From the NCBI GenBank assembly GCA_013288565.1, contig JABDBP010000010.1:1-55255 (forward strand): 55,255 bases of DNA, given 5' to 3'. This DNA is from Alphaproteobacteria bacterium. Lineage in GTDB: Bacteria > Pseudomonadota > Alphaproteobacteria > Rickettsiales > JABDBP01. Shown here in pieces: positions 34,679 through 43,500 of this stretch (position 1 is its first letter; each line of letters starts with the position of its first letter). The notes below the pieces were generated by a model. The model was not told where the DNA came from and did not search any database. It saw only the letters and a list, made by a program, of their open reading frames with translations. The position numbers and the translations under genes are program-made.

Positions 34679-36433
34679 ATGCAAAACCTTCTCCGATTAA
34701 TGAAATACGCCCGCGCCGAACGCGGGAAATACCTGGCGGCGGCGTTGTTTTCCGTCCTCAATAAAATATTCGATATCGCGCCGGAAGCGCTGATCGGCAT
34801 CGCGGTCGATACCGTGGTGAAGCGCGATAATTCCCTGCTTGCCGGGTTTGGCTGGAATGTCGAGCAGCAGCTGATAGCGCTAGGGGTAGCCACTTTTTTC
34901 ATCTGGGTTTTTGAATCTTATACCGAATATCTTTATTCGATAAAATGGCGGAACTTGGCGCAAAGCCTGCAACACCGCTTAAGGCTCGATACCTACCAGC
35001 ACGTCCAAAACCTCGACATGGCCTATTTCGAGGACAAAAGCACCGGCAACCTGCTTTCGATTTTGAATGACGATATCAACCAGCTGGAGCGATTCCTGGA
35101 AGACGGCGTGAACCAGATAATCCAGGTGTTTTTTTCCTCCATTATCATAGCGGCGATTTTCTTTTTCATTGCGCCGGTAATCGCGGTTTTCGCGGTTTTG
35201 CCGATTCCGTTCATATTGCTCGGAGCGTTTTATTTTCAAGGGCGATTGGCGCCGCGGTTCCTGGAAGTCCGTACCAAAGCTGGGATTTTGGGTGGGCGGC
35301 TCGCCAATAACATCAGCGGCATTTTCACCATAAAAAGCTTCACCGCGGAAAATTACGAGCTGAAAAAAATCGAGGAGGAGAGCGCGGAATACCGGGCTGC
35401 CAACGCCAAGGCCATACGTCTAAGCTCTATGGTGACGCCGGTAATCCGCATCGCAGTGCTGGCCGGGTTTCTCTCGACGCTGCTTTATGGCGGGTTCAAA
35501 ACCATCCATGGCGAAATCGGCGTCGGCGCTTTCAGCGTATTGGTTTTCCTAACGCAGCGGCTGCTTTGGCCGCTGACGCGGCTGGCCGACATCACCGTTT
35601 TATACCAGCGGGCGATGGCATCTATAGCCCGGATTTTCGACCTGTTGCATACCCCAATCGGCATTGAAGCGGGTGGCGAAAGAATCGCGAAAGTTGATGG
35701 GGCGATACGGTTCGAGAACATACGGTTTTCCTATGGTTCCGGTGGGCCAGTGCTGGAAAATATTTCGTTTGAAATTCCGGCCGGGACCACGGCGGCGTTC
35801 GTTGGAACCACCGGCTCGGGCAAGACGACATTGGTGAAATTATTGATGCGGTTTTATCATCCGACTTCCGGTAAAATCGTGCTGGATGGCAGGGATATTC
35901 AGGGCCTGAACCTGGAAGATTTGCGGAAGAATATCGGGTTGGTCAGCCAGGATGTTTTCTTGTTTCATGGAACGGTGGCGGAAAATATCGCCTACGCAAA
36001 GCCTCAGGAATCCAGGGAAAAAATCATCGAGGCGGCGAAACTGGCCGAGGCGCACGATTTCATAATCGAAATGCCGGAAGGCTACGATACGCTGGTCGGC
36101 GAGCGCGGGCAGAAGCTCTCTGGTGGGCAGAGGCAGAGGCTGGCGATAGCCCGCGCAATCCTCAAAAACCCTAGGATTCTGGTGCTGGATGAGGCGACTT
36201 CGGCGGTTGATAACGAAACCGAAATGGCGATCCAGAAATCGCTGAAAAAGATAGTGCTGGGCAGGACGACAATAATGATAGCCCACCGGCTTTCTACCAT
36301 CCGCAATGCCGACCAGATATTCGTGATGGAGCGAGGCCAGATCGTGGAACATGGCTCCCACCAGGAATTGCTGGCCACAGGCGGTATCTATTCCGGGCTG
36401 TGGAAATTGCAGACCGGCGAAATCGATTTATGA
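34679..36433 (+). CDS. ABC exporter, fused permease and ATPase
   Basis: This 584-residue half-transporter would act as a dimer in the inner membrane. The N-terminal half has six membrane helices, with the coupling-region text MAYFEDKSTGNLLSILNDDI near residue 118. The ATPase half shows Walker A FVGTTGSGKTTLVK (about 380), the Q-loop VSQDVFLF, the signature LSGGQRQRLAIARAI (about 480), Walker B ILVLDEATSAVD and the H-loop IMIAHRLSTI. It is MsbA-like in form; lipid, peptide or drug substrate cannot be told. There is no obvious ribosome binding site at the ATG. The hairpin at 36446 can terminate it. It lies between two minus-strand cassettes. Confidence 0.92.
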   Translation: MQNLLRLMKYARAERGKYLAAALFSVLNKIFDIAPEALIGIAVDTVVKRDNSLLAGFGWNVEQQLIALGVATFFIWVFESYTEYLYSIKWRNLAQSLQHRLRLDTYQHVQNLDMAYFEDKSTGNLLSILNDDINQLERFLEDGVNQIIQVFFSSIIIAAIFFFIAPVIAVFAVLPIPFILLGAFYFQGRLAPRFLEVRTKAGILGGRLANNISGIFTIKSFTAENYELKKIEEESAEYRAANAKAIRLSSMVTPVIRIAVLAGFLSTLLYGGFKTIHGEIGVGAFSVLVFLTQRLLWPLTRLADITVLYQRAMASIARIFDLLHTPIGIEAGGERIAKVDGAIRFENIRFSYGSGGPVLENISFEIPAGTTAAFVGTTGSGKTTLVKLLMRFYHPTSGKIVLDGRDIQGLNLEDLRKNIGLVSQDVFLFHGTVAENIAYAKPQESREKIIEAAKLAEAHDFIIEMPEGYDTLVGERGQKLSGGQRQRLAIARAILKNPRILVLDEATSAVDNETEMAIQKSLKKIVLGRTTIMIAHRLSTIRNADQIFVMERGQIVEHGSHQELLATGGIYSGLWKLQTGEIDL

Positions 36434-36445
36434 AGAATTTAAAAT

Positions 36446-36476
36446 AAAACAGGCTCCCCTGAGGGGAGCCTGTTTT
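36446..36476. terminator. Bidirectional rho-independent terminator
   Basis: A perfect 14-bp stem AAAACAGGCTCCCC (36446-36459) / GGGGAGCCTGTTTT (36463-36476) with a 3-base loop ends in T-runs on both strands. It serves the ABC exporter (plus) and the 55-residue ORF (minus), whose stop is 4 bases away. The core AGGCTCC/GGAGCCT is shared with the spoVG terminator. Confidence 0.95.
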
Positions 36477-36480
36477 CGCC

Positions 36481-36648
36481 TCAATGAGGAGGCTTACGTC
36501 GCCAGCGGTGAACAAACCAGCACGCCCAGCCGATTACTGAGACACTGGCCATTACCGGAGCAGCCCAACCGTCCTTGTCGTAGAAATAAACCGGGCACGA
36601 TAATACCCCGCACGCCAGGGTGCACTTAAACCACAACGGATACCCCAT
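36481..36648 (-). CDS. Small membrane protein, 55 residues
   Basis: The ORF starts at 36648 (MGYPLWFKCTLACGVLS) with GGGGG about 8 bases upstream and stops at 36481. It has two hydrophobic segments (about 5-22 and 29-48), five or six Cys/Trp-rich positions and a basic tail ending HRWRRKPPH. I recognise no family. Evidence that it is real: its own extended -10 promoter about 110 bases upstream and a strong terminator 4 bases after the stop. The unit layout copies that of the spoVG-like gene. It may be a mobile or phage-derived small gene; this is inference. Confidence 0.6.
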   Translation of the reverse strand: MGYPLWFKCTLACGVLSCPVYFYDKDGWAAPVMASVSVIGWACWFVHRWRRKPPH

Positions 36649-36758
36649 TTATACAACCCCCTTCTTGAGCTATAGGCCGGGATTTCTAATCCCTGGCCAC
36701 GTAACATGGCGAGGACATCCTGTCACTCACCGGGACCAAAACATTGGAACGAGCCTAA

Positions 36759-36767
36759 ATTATAACA
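36759..36767 (-). promoter_or_regulatory. Extended -10 promoter of the 55-residue ORF
   Basis: TGTTATAAT on the minus strand is a perfect extended -10 (TGnTATAAT). No good -35 is seen, as is usual for this type. Confidence 0.6.
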
Positions 36768-36883
36768 GTTTTTGTTCGGAGAAATATTAAACTTTCGTTA
36801 AGATTTTAGGCTGCCAGCCGGTTTGCGGACTATTTGACCAACCAAATAGGCTGTGGCTATTACTTCCATGGATACAATCCCGA

Positions 36884-36899
36884 TGTTTCACGTGAAACA
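36884..36899. promoter_or_regulatory. parS centromere site (ParB binding)
   Basis: TGTTTCACGTGAAACA is an exact match to the chromosomal ParB-binding consensus and a perfect palindrome, extending by one more base pair on each side (36883-36900). ParB loaded here would spread over flanking DNA and recruit ParA/SMC. The site is about 300 bases upstream of mraZ. Confidence 0.93.
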
Positions 36900-36974
36900 T
36901 GTTACAAATGATTGCTCAGATGCGGTTTCCCCTGCCGGGTCAATGGATTTCACGGTATAATCTGAGATTTTACC

Positions 36975-37056
36975 TGTCATCCTGAGGGAGTATGTACGCG
37001 ACCGAAGGATCTCATCCAACATTCCGAGATCCTTCGGCTATCGCCTCAGGATGACA
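36975..37056. repeat. Interspersed palindromic repeat, TGTCATCCTGAG family
   Basis: An 82-base dyad: outer arms TGTCATCCTGAG (36975-36986) and CTCAGGATGACA (37045-37056), inner arms CCGAAGGATCTC (37002-37013) and GAGATCCTTCGG (37026-37037). It has the same build as the repeat at 32920 but a different sequence. Palindromes with this sequence are scattered in many bacterial genomes, as I recall. Confidence 0.8.
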
Positions 37057-37075
37057 AAATATACCCACAAAACCC

Positions 37076-37104
37076 TTGACCTTGCCCATACCAGATAGTA
37101 CATT
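37076..37104 (+). promoter_or_regulatory. Promoter of mraZ and the dcw cluster
   Basis: TTGACC (37076-37081), a 17-base spacer and TACATT (37099-37104) make a plausible sigma-70-type promoter about 100 bases before the mraZ ATG. Confidence 0.5.
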
Positions 37105-37155
37105 CCCCATATAAACCCATATTATCCCATCTGATTCCAGGAAGGAATGAGTGGT

Positions 37156-37180
37156 GGAAATGACGGAAAAATGCGGGAAA
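37156..37180 (+). promoter_or_regulatory. Probable MraZ operator repeats
   Basis: Three direct GGAAA repeats at 37156, 37165 and 37176 (the last as CGGGAAA) lie 9-11 bases apart between promoter and mraZ start. MraZ is known to bind short G-rich direct repeats spaced about one helical turn upstream of its own gene, so autoregulation is likely. Confidence 0.45.
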
Positions 37181-37202
37181 CCGCAAACAGTAACAGGTAG
37201 TT

Positions 37203-37676
37203 ATGCTTTTTCTATCGACCTATCTGAACAAAATTGACAAGAAGGGCCGGGTTTCCGTGCCAGCGCCGTTCCGCGCCGTCATCGCCATGATTCCTCGGTC
37301 CGGCGATGAATTCTTAGGAATAGTCGCCTACGGATCGTTTCTGCATCCGTGCATCGAGGCCTGCGGCATGGACCGCATGGAAAAATTAAGCGACAGCATC
37401 GATAATCTTGATCCCTATTCCGACAACCGTGACGCCTTCGCCACTACGATACTCGGCGGCAGCGTGCAGTTGGCATTCGACAGCGAGGGGAGGGTGGCCA
37501 TCCCGGACAATCTCCTAAAATCCGCCGGAATCAAGGAAAGCGCGATGTTCGTCGGCAAGGGAAAAACTTTCGAGATATGGCGTCCGGAATCATACGCCGA
37601 ATATTCTGCTAAGGCCCGGGAAATTGCAAAAAAAGAGCGTGCGTCATTGCAGCTTACCAAGCCGAGGGATAAATGA
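37203..37676 (+). CDS. mraZ: Transcriptional regulator MraZ
   Basis: MraZ is an AbrB-like DNA-binding protein that regulates the dcw cluster from its own promoter. The 157-residue protein carries two SpoVT/AbrB-like repeats: YLNKIDKKGRVSVPAPFRAV (about 7) and LAFDSEGRVAIPDNLLKSAG (about 90), then FVGKGKTFEIWRPESY. Likely operator repeats precede it. Its stop overlaps the rsmH start (ATGA). Confidence 0.95.
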   Translation: MLFLSTYLNKIDKKGRVSVPAPFRAVIAMIPRSGDEFLGIVAYGSFLHPCIEACGMDRMEKLSDSIDNLDPYSDNRDAFATTILGGSVQLAFDSEGRVAIPDNLLKSAGIKESAMFVGKGKTFEIWRPESYAEYSAKAREIAKKERASLQLTKPRDK

Positions 37677-38635
37677 GCGCGTATCTCGCCACGGAAAGCG
37701 CGCATGTCCCGGTGATGGTTTCCGAGGCGATGAAATATCTGGCCCCCAAAGACGGCGAAATTTATATAGACGGAACTTTCGGCGCCGGCGGCTATTCTCG
37801 CGCCATCTTGCAATCAGCGGATTGCCAGGTTTTCGCCATCGACCGCGATCCGGACGTGGAAATTTTTGCTGAGAAATTAGGCCAAGAATTTCCATCGCGG
37901 TTTAATTTAATCCTCGGGAATTTTGCAGATATGGCGGAGTTGCTGGTCGGTCGCGGGGTGGAAAAAGTCGATGGCGTGGTATTGGATTTGGGCGTTTCCT
38001 CAATGCAGCTTTCTCATGCGGGTAGGGGATTCTCCTTCTCGCATGACGGGCCGCTCGATATGCGGATGGAGCGCCAAGGGCAAACTGCCGAATGGTTGAT
38101 CAACAGCGCCGAAGAAAAAGAACTTGCCGACATTATATATAATTACGGTGGTGAGCGCATGAGCCGGAAAATCGCCCGCGCCATCGTCAATGCGCGGGGC
38201 GAAAAACCGATTTCTACGACATTGGAATTAGCAGAAATAATCCGCCGCGCGGTCAGGCGCTACAACGATAAAATCGATCCGGCAACGCGCGCTTTCCAGG
38301 CTATCCGCATCTGGGTGAACGATGAATTGGAGGCAGTAGCGAAAGGCCTGGCGAGCGCGGAAAAGTTGTTGGCGCCGGGCGGAAGGCTGGTGGTGATTTC
38401 GTTCCATTCACTCGAAGACTCTATAGTGAAAAATTTCCTGAACGAAAAGGCGGGCAAGGCCGAAACCTATTCGCGTTACATGCCACTGCCGGAAAAAAAA
38501 TCCTTAGCCGTTTTTTCCATCCTGACCCGCAAGGCGGTTAAGCCTTCTTCACTGGAAACGGCGGAAAACCCGAAGTCGAGATCTGCGAAATTACGTGCTG
38601 CGATAAAAATAAAACCAAAGGAGGCTATATGCTGA
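37673..38635 (+). CDS. rsmH: 16S rRNA m4C1402 methyltransferase RsmH
   Basis: RsmH (MraW) N4-methylates C1402 in the decoding centre of 16S rRNA. The 320-residue protein has HVPVMVSEAMKYLAP (about 10), the SAM motif YIDGTFGAGGYSRAIL (about 31), VVLDLGVSSMQL and DGPLDMRM (about 120), then FQAIRIWVNDEL and VVISFHSLEDSIVKNF. Overlaps of 4 bases with mraZ and 7 bases with ftsL. Confidence 0.96.
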   Translation: MSAYLATESAHVPVMVSEAMKYLAPKDGEIYIDGTFGAGGYSRAILQSADCQVFAIDRDPDVEIFAEKLGQEFPSRFNLILGNFADMAELLVGRGVEKVDGVVLDLGVSSMQLSHAGRGFSFSHDGPLDMRMERQGQTAEWLINSAEEKELADIIYNYGGERMSRKIARAIVNARGEKPISTTLELAEIIRRAVRRYNDKIDPATRAFQAIRIWVNDELEAVAKGLASAEKLLAPGGRLVVISFHSLEDSIVKNFLNEKAGKAETYSRYMPLPEKKSLAVFSILTRKAVKPSSLETAENPKSRSAKLRAAIKIKPKEAIC

Positions 38636-38925
38636 AACCCGCATTTTTCTTGAGCTTTATCATCCTCGGCGTTATTGCATTCGTATTGTTCGAGGTAGAA
38701 TACCGTGTTGATTCGTTGCGTTCGCAATTCAACGAAGTGAACCGTGAATTGGTGGCCGACCGCGAGGCGATCCACGTGCTGCGTGCTGAATGGAGTTATC
38801 TGAATCAGCCTGAGCGTCTGAAAAAACTTTCACAGAAATATCTAGCACTAGAAACCGCTCGCCCCCGCCAAATCAGGGATATCGGGATAATTCCATTCCG
38901 TGATCAAAATTTGGCGGCAAGATAA
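38629..38925 (+). CDS. ftsL: Cell division protein FtsL
   Basis: FtsL is a bitopic divisome protein that works with FtsB and FtsQ to activate septal wall synthesis. The 98-residue protein has one transmembrane helix (about 5-23), then a coiled-coil stretch VDSLRSQFNEVNRELVADRE and the LNQPERLKKLSQKYL motif typical of FtsL. The assignment rests on topology and position between rsmH and ftsI. Confidence 0.88.
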   Translation: MLKPAFFLSFIILGVIAFVLFEVEYRVDSLRSQFNEVNRELVADREAIHVLRAEWSYLNQPERLKKLSQKYLALETARPRQIRDIGIIPFRDQNLAAR

Positions 38926-38937
38926 ATACTATAGCAG

Positions 38938-40701
38938 ATGGATATAAAAAAAAACTTCTCCGAGATTTTTAAGGGTAGGATTTCCGCCGGAGTTCTGCCC
39001 AACGCAAATCTAAGGGTGGGAAACGCCTACAAACAGGCGCTGGAGATCGTGCGCAACCGGCTGTTTTTCGTCATCGTAATTTTTGCGCTGGCGTTTTTCA
39101 CTCTGGGTATCCGGCTCTGCAACCTGGTTTTTTTCGGCACGGAAGTAGCTGAAAACAGCCGCGATTCCGAACTTGCCGCCCTGCAATATGAGCGCGGGGA
39201 AATCGTTGATAGGAACGGCGTTTTGCTCGCGGTGAATCTTGCGACCGGATCGCTTTACGCCAATCCGAAACAGATAATGGATGCGAAAGATGCAGCAAAG
39301 CAACTCACACAAACCTTGCCGGGCTTGAATTACAGCGATCTGCTCTCAAAGCTCTCATCGGAAAAAAGTTTCATCTGGATCAAAAGAAATCTAACTCCGC
39401 ATGAGCAGACGATGGTGAATAATCTAGGGCTTCCGGGACTATATTTTAAGAAGGAGGAGAAGCGTGTTTATCCTCACGGGCGGCTATTTTCTCATGTGCT
39501 AGGCTATGTAGGGATTGATGGCCACGGCCAGGCCGGAATCGAACGGCAATATGATAAATTTCTACTCGAAGAAGAGTCGCAGGATCAGCCATTACAGCTC
39601 TCGCTCGACGTGCGTGTGCAACAGATTATTTATCAGGCGCTCGCGGGTAGCGTCCACGAATTCCACGCCATCGGTGGCACCGCGCTAGTGATGGATACAA
39701 ATAACGGGGAGATTCTTGGTATGGTTAGCCAGCCCGATTTCAACTCTAACAATGTCGGAGCATCGCCTCCTCTGGCGCGTTTCAACCGTTCCACACTCGG
39801 TGTTTATGAAATGGGGTCGATATTCAAATCGTTCACGCTGGCGATGGCACTAGATTCCGGCGCCACGAAAATGACCGACGTTTTCGACGCGACCAATCCG
39901 ATAAAAATCGGTGGCTTCACTATTAGCGACGCGCACGCGCAGGCGCGTCCGCTGACATTACCGGAAGTTTTCAAATATTCTTCCAACATCGGTGCGGCGA
40001 AAATCGCACTAGTTACAGGTGAAAAATTACAGCAGAATTATTTGAAGAAATTCGGGATGTTGAACGCGCTGGCACTAGAAACCCCGGAGCGCGGCCAGCC
40101 TATTTTCCCAAAAATCTGGCGGAAAATTAATCTGATGACGATCGCTTACGGCCACGGAATTGCGGTGACGCCAGTGCATGTGGCGAGCGGAATTTCTGCT
40201 CTGGTAAACGGTGGAGTCCTTTACCCGGCAACGTTGATAAAAAGAAAATCCGATGTGGAAATCGCCTATGAGCGCGTGATAAAAAAATCGACGTCGGAGG
40301 AAATGCGGAAATTATTCCGGCTGGTGGTGGAATCGGGAACCGGGAAAAAGGCAGAGGTTGAGGGCTACATGGTCGGTGGAAAAACTGGTACGGCGGAAAA
40401 AATAGCGGGCAAGGGCTATAGCGAATCGGCGAAACTTTCCTCGTTCGTCGGCGCATTTCCGATAAATAATCCGCGCTACGTGGTGTTTGTAACGCTTGAC
40501 GAACCAAAAGGAACCAAGGAAACCGGGGGTTATGCGACGGGCGGAATGGTAGCTGCTCCGGCGGTTTCTAGCATAGTCGAAGGCATTGCGCCGGTGCTCG
40601 GCGTTCCACCGGTGGGTTACAATGCGGGCGTAATAAAATCGGCGGAATCCGGGGACAACAATAGGGAAGAGGACATTGCTGCTTACGAAGCTGATAGATG
40701 A
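38938..40701 (+). CDS. ftsI: Septal transpeptidase FtsI (PBP3)
   Basis: FtsI crosslinks septal peptidoglycan with FtsW. The 587-residue protein has a short cytoplasmic start, one membrane helix (about 43-63), the dimerisation domain ERGEIVDRNGVLLAVN and the transpeptidase domain with SIFK (in EMGSIFKSFT, about 297), SSN (YSSNIG, about 344) and KTG (VGGKTGTAEK, about 481). The 3' end overlaps murE by 26 bases. Confidence 0.96.
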   Translation: MDIKKNFSEIFKGRISAGVLPNANLRVGNAYKQALEIVRNRLFFVIVIFALAFFTLGIRLCNLVFFGTEVAENSRDSELAALQYERGEIVDRNGVLLAVNLATGSLYANPKQIMDAKDAAKQLTQTLPGLNYSDLLSKLSSEKSFIWIKRNLTPHEQTMVNNLGLPGLYFKKEEKRVYPHGRLFSHVLGYVGIDGHGQAGIERQYDKFLLEEESQDQPLQLSLDVRVQQIIYQALAGSVHEFHAIGGTALVMDTNNGEILGMVSQPDFNSNNVGASPPLARFNRSTLGVYEMGSIFKSFTLAMALDSGATKMTDVFDATNPIKIGGFTISDAHAQARPLTLPEVFKYSSNIGAAKIALVTGEKLQQNYLKKFGMLNALALETPERGQPIFPKIWRKINLMTIAYGHGIAVTPVHVASGISALVNGGVLYPATLIKRKSDVEIAYERVIKKSTSEEMRKLFRLVVESGTGKKAEVEGYMVGGKTGTAEKIAGKGYSESAKLSSFVGAFPINNPRYVVFVTLDEPKGTKETGGYATGGMVAAPAVSSIVEGIAPVLGVPPVGYNAGVIKSAESGDNNREEDIAAYEADR

Positions 40702-42115
40702 TCTGGGCGCGGAAATCTACGGAAAATCGGTTGGCAGTGTAGAAGCCACTGGGATTGCGGCGGATTCACGCAAGGTTAAACAGGGGTATGTTTTCGTCGC
40801 GCTAAAAGGCGTCAAATCCGATGGCGCGGAGTTTATACAAGAAGCGCTTAAAAACGGCGCAGTTGCAGTAATTTCATCGGAGGCGCCACGGCAGGATGTG
40901 TGCTTTATCCGGCATAAAAATCCGCATCTCGCATTGGCAAAAATCGCCGCGAGATTTTATCCGGCACAACCGCGTTTCATCGCAGCGGTTACCGGCACCA
41001 ACGGCAAAACTTCAGTGGTGAATTTCTGCCGCCAGATATGGACGGAGCTGGAGAAAAAAAGCGCCAGCATCGGTACTATCGGAATAATCGACGGCAATGG
41101 AAAATTCTATGATTCCGGAAGTTCAATGACCACTCCTAACCCTATCATATTGCATGAAAAAATCGATGCGCTCACGCGTGGCGGAACCGAATATCTGGCG
41201 ATCGAGGCTTCGAGCCACGGCCTAGATCAATACCGCTTGGATGGTTTAAAAATAAGCACGGCAGCGTTCACCAATCTGACTCGCGATCACCTGGATTACC
41301 ATGGCAACATGCTAAATTATCTCGCGGCAAAAAAACGCTTGTTTTCCGAGCTTGTGCAACCGGGCGGAACGGCGGTGCTGAATGCCGATGCGGCGGATTT
41401 TCCCGCAATAAAAAATTCGGCAATGGCGCGTGGCTGCAAAATTATTTCATTCGGAAAAAATGGCGACAACATAATGCTAAAAAAAATTGAAACACTAGAA
41501 AGTGGCCAGAAAATCGCGCTCAATTTCAATGGAGAAAATTTTTCGACACGGATAAGTCTGGTAGGAGAATTTCAGGCAGAAAATATTTTGTGCGCGTTGG
41601 GAATCGTGCATTCATCGGGCTTTGCACCGGAAAAGATTATGGAGGTTTTGCCAAAAATAAAAAGCGTTCCCGGTCGGATGGAGCCGGTTGGCAATAATAT
41701 TTTTGTAGATTACGCTCACACACCGGACGCGCTGGAAAAAAGCTTAAAAACCTTGCGCCCATATGCGAAAGAAAAATTGATCGTCGTATTTGGTTGTGGC
41801 GGTGATCGCGATAAGGGTAAGCGCGTGGAAATGGGTAAAATAGCTGGGTTCTGCGCCAATGTTGTTATAGTCACTGACGACAATCCGCGCAGCGAAAATC
41901 CGGCGACCATCAGGAAGGAAATATTAGCGGGTGCAAAAGGTGCAACCGAAATCAGCGACCGGAAAAAGGCGATAGAATATGCGGTGTCGCTGCTGAAAAA
42001 CGGCAACATTCTTCTCATTGCCGGAAAGGGGCATGAAAAAACGCAAATCATTGGCAATGAAATTTATCCGTTCGACGATGTTGAAATCGCTAGGCAAGCG
42101 TTAGGAAAAAAATGA
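40676..42115 (+). CDS. murE: UDP-MurNAc-tripeptide synthetase MurE
   Basis: MurE adds the third stem-peptide residue. The 479-residue ligase has IAADSRKVKQGYVFVALKG (about 22), the P-loop VTGTNGKTSVVNF (about 104), EASSHGL and the motif DDNPRSE (about 400), which marks meso-diaminopimelate as substrate. The start is TTG at 40676, supported by AGGGAAGAGG just upstream and family length; it lies inside ftsI. Confidence 0.95.
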   Translation: MLLTKLIDDLGAEIYGKSVGSVEATGIAADSRKVKQGYVFVALKGVKSDGAEFIQEALKNGAVAVISSEAPRQDVCFIRHKNPHLALAKIAARFYPAQPRFIAAVTGTNGKTSVVNFCRQIWTELEKKSASIGTIGIIDGNGKFYDSGSSMTTPNPIILHEKIDALTRGGTEYLAIEASSHGLDQYRLDGLKISTAAFTNLTRDHLDYHGNMLNYLAAKKRLFSELVQPGGTAVLNADAADFPAIKNSAMARGCKIISFGKNGDNIMLKKIETLESGQKIALNFNGENFSTRISLVGEFQAENILCALGIVHSSGFAPEKIMEVLPKIKSVPGRMEPVGNNIFVDYAHTPDALEKSLKTLRPYAKEKLIVVFGCGGDRDKGKRVEMGKIAGFCANVVIVTDDNPRSENPATIRKEILAGAKGATEISDRKKAIEYAVSLLKNGNILLIAGKGHEKTQIIGNEIYPFDDVEIARQALGKK

Positions 42116-43500
42116 AAGAAAAAATGAAGGAAATTTTGTGGAATAGCGACGAAGCGGAAATCGCAACTAGGGGAAAAGCGCAAGGAAATTGGGAGGCGTT
42201 AGGGGTTTCGATCGACAGCCGGACAGTCGAGGAAGGTGATCTATTCATCGCGCTTAAGGGTGAGAATTTCGACGGGCATGATTTCGTAAAATCGGCACTC
42301 AAAAAAGGTGCGGTGGCGGCGATGGTGAGCAAAAATATCGGCAAAAATTTGCCGCTGCTAATCGTTCCTGATGTAGCAGAAGGGTTGTGGAATCTCGGTG
42401 CGGCTAGCAGGAAAAAGACGCGCGCGAAAATCATTGGCGTTACCGGCAGCGTCGGCAAAACCGGAACCAAGGAAATGCTGAAGCTGGCTTTGGCAGCATT
42501 CGGCGAAACTTACGCAACGGCTGGAAATCTGAACAACCATTTCGGTGCACCACTTTCGCTTGCGCGCATGCCAAAAACTGCCAAGTACGGGGTTTTCGAG
42601 CTGGGTATGAACCACGCTGGAGAAATCGCCAGGCTGACGAATTTGATAAAACCCGACATTGCGGTAATCACCACCATTGAAGCAGTGCATCTGGAATTTT
42701 TTGCCGATGTTTCAGCAATCGCCGATGCGAAATCAGAGGTTTTTCTTGGCATGACAAATGGTGTTGCGGTTTTGAACGTCGACAATGCGAGTTTCCAGCG
42801 TTTGAAAAAACATGCCGAAAAACGGGACTTAAAAATCGAAACTTTTGGCGTGGCGGCGGCGGCCGATTTCCGGCTGATCACATACGAAAATATTGCGGGG
42901 AGAATTCATGTAGAAGCAAGCGCCAAGGGAAAAAAATTCGCATATGATTTGCAAGCGCCGGGCAAGCATTCGGCGCTGAACAGCCTTGGTGTTCTGGCAG
43001 TTGTCAATGCTTTGGCTAAGGATTTTCACGCCTGCTTAAAAAATCTTTCCGAATATTCTCCGGCGAAAGGTCGCGGCCAGGTTTTTAAGATCACGGCGAA
43101 GGGTGGAAAAGCGCTGCTTATCGACGATAGTTATAATGCCAGCCCGGCCTCAATGCGTGCTGCGTTTGAAGTGTTAATGGCTCGGAAAAGCCCTGATGGC
43201 CGGGCAATTGCACTGCTCGGCGACATGCGTGAACTAGGAAAAAACTCCCCATCGCTGCATTCCGCGTTGGCCGAGGATATAGTTGCGCGCGGCGTAGATT
43301 TGGTATTTACTTGCGGCGAACTGATGGCAAATTTGTATGAGGCACTACCCAAGCAAAAACGCGGCGGGCATTATGCGGATTCGGTGAAAATGGCGGAGAA
43401 AATCACTGCGGAAATCAGGTCGAGAGATACGATTCTGGTAAAAGGATCGAATGGAATGAAAATGATCAAGGTAGTGGAGAAATTAAAAAATGCTCTATAA
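42112..43500 (+). CDS. murF: UDP-MurNAc-pentapeptide synthetase MurF
   Basis: MurF adds D-Ala-D-Ala to the tripeptide. The 462-residue ligase has [19 protein letters not shown] (about 32), the P-loop [13 protein letters not shown] (about 109), [12 protein letters not shown] and [12 protein letters not shown] (about 342). It overlaps murE by 4 bases and mraY by 11. Confidence 0.96.
   Translation: MKEKMKEILWNSDEAEIATRGKAQGNWEALGVSIDSRTVEEGDLFIALKGENFDGHDFVKSALKKGAVAAMVSKNIGKNLPLLIVPDVAEGLWNLGAASRKKTRAKIIGVTGSVGKTGTKEMLKLALAAFGETYATAGNLNNHFGAPLSLARMPKTAKYGVFELGMNHAGEIARLTNLIKPDIAVITTIEAVHLEFFADVSAIADAKSEVFLGMTNGVAVLNVDNASFQRLKKHAEKRDLKIETFGVAAAADFRLITYENIAGRIHVEASAKGKKFAYDLQAPGKHSALNSLGVLAVVNALAKDFHACLKNLSEYSPAKGRGQVFKITAKGGKALLIDDSYNASPASMRAAFEVLMARKSPDGRAIALLGDMRELGKNSPSLHSALAEDIVARGVDLVFTCGELMANLYEALPKQKRGGHYADSVKMAEKITAEIRSRDTILVKGSNGMKMIKVVEKLKNAL

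Larger units (their letters stand above)
36649..37202. other. Gene-free control region before the dcw cluster
   Basis: These 554 bases hold no gene. From left to right: the leader of the 55-residue ORF with a small GGGATT/AATCCC hairpin near 36688, its promoter, a TTAA-N7-TTAA sequence (36787-36801), the parS site, an 82-base palindromic repeat, the mraZ promoter and the probable MraZ operators. This is the most signal-dense intergenic stretch in the window. Confidence 0.7.

Noticed and set aside
36787-36801. TTAA-N7-TTAA near parS as a third CtrA box
   Set aside because: It lacks the CCAT core and sits 22 bases from the nearest -10 rather than 11. About one such bare match is expected by chance in 55 kb.
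38938-40701. FtsI active-site motif SIFK instead of STFK as an oddity
   Set aside because: Only the Ser and Lys are catalytic, and SxFK variants are normal in alphaproteobacterial FtsI.
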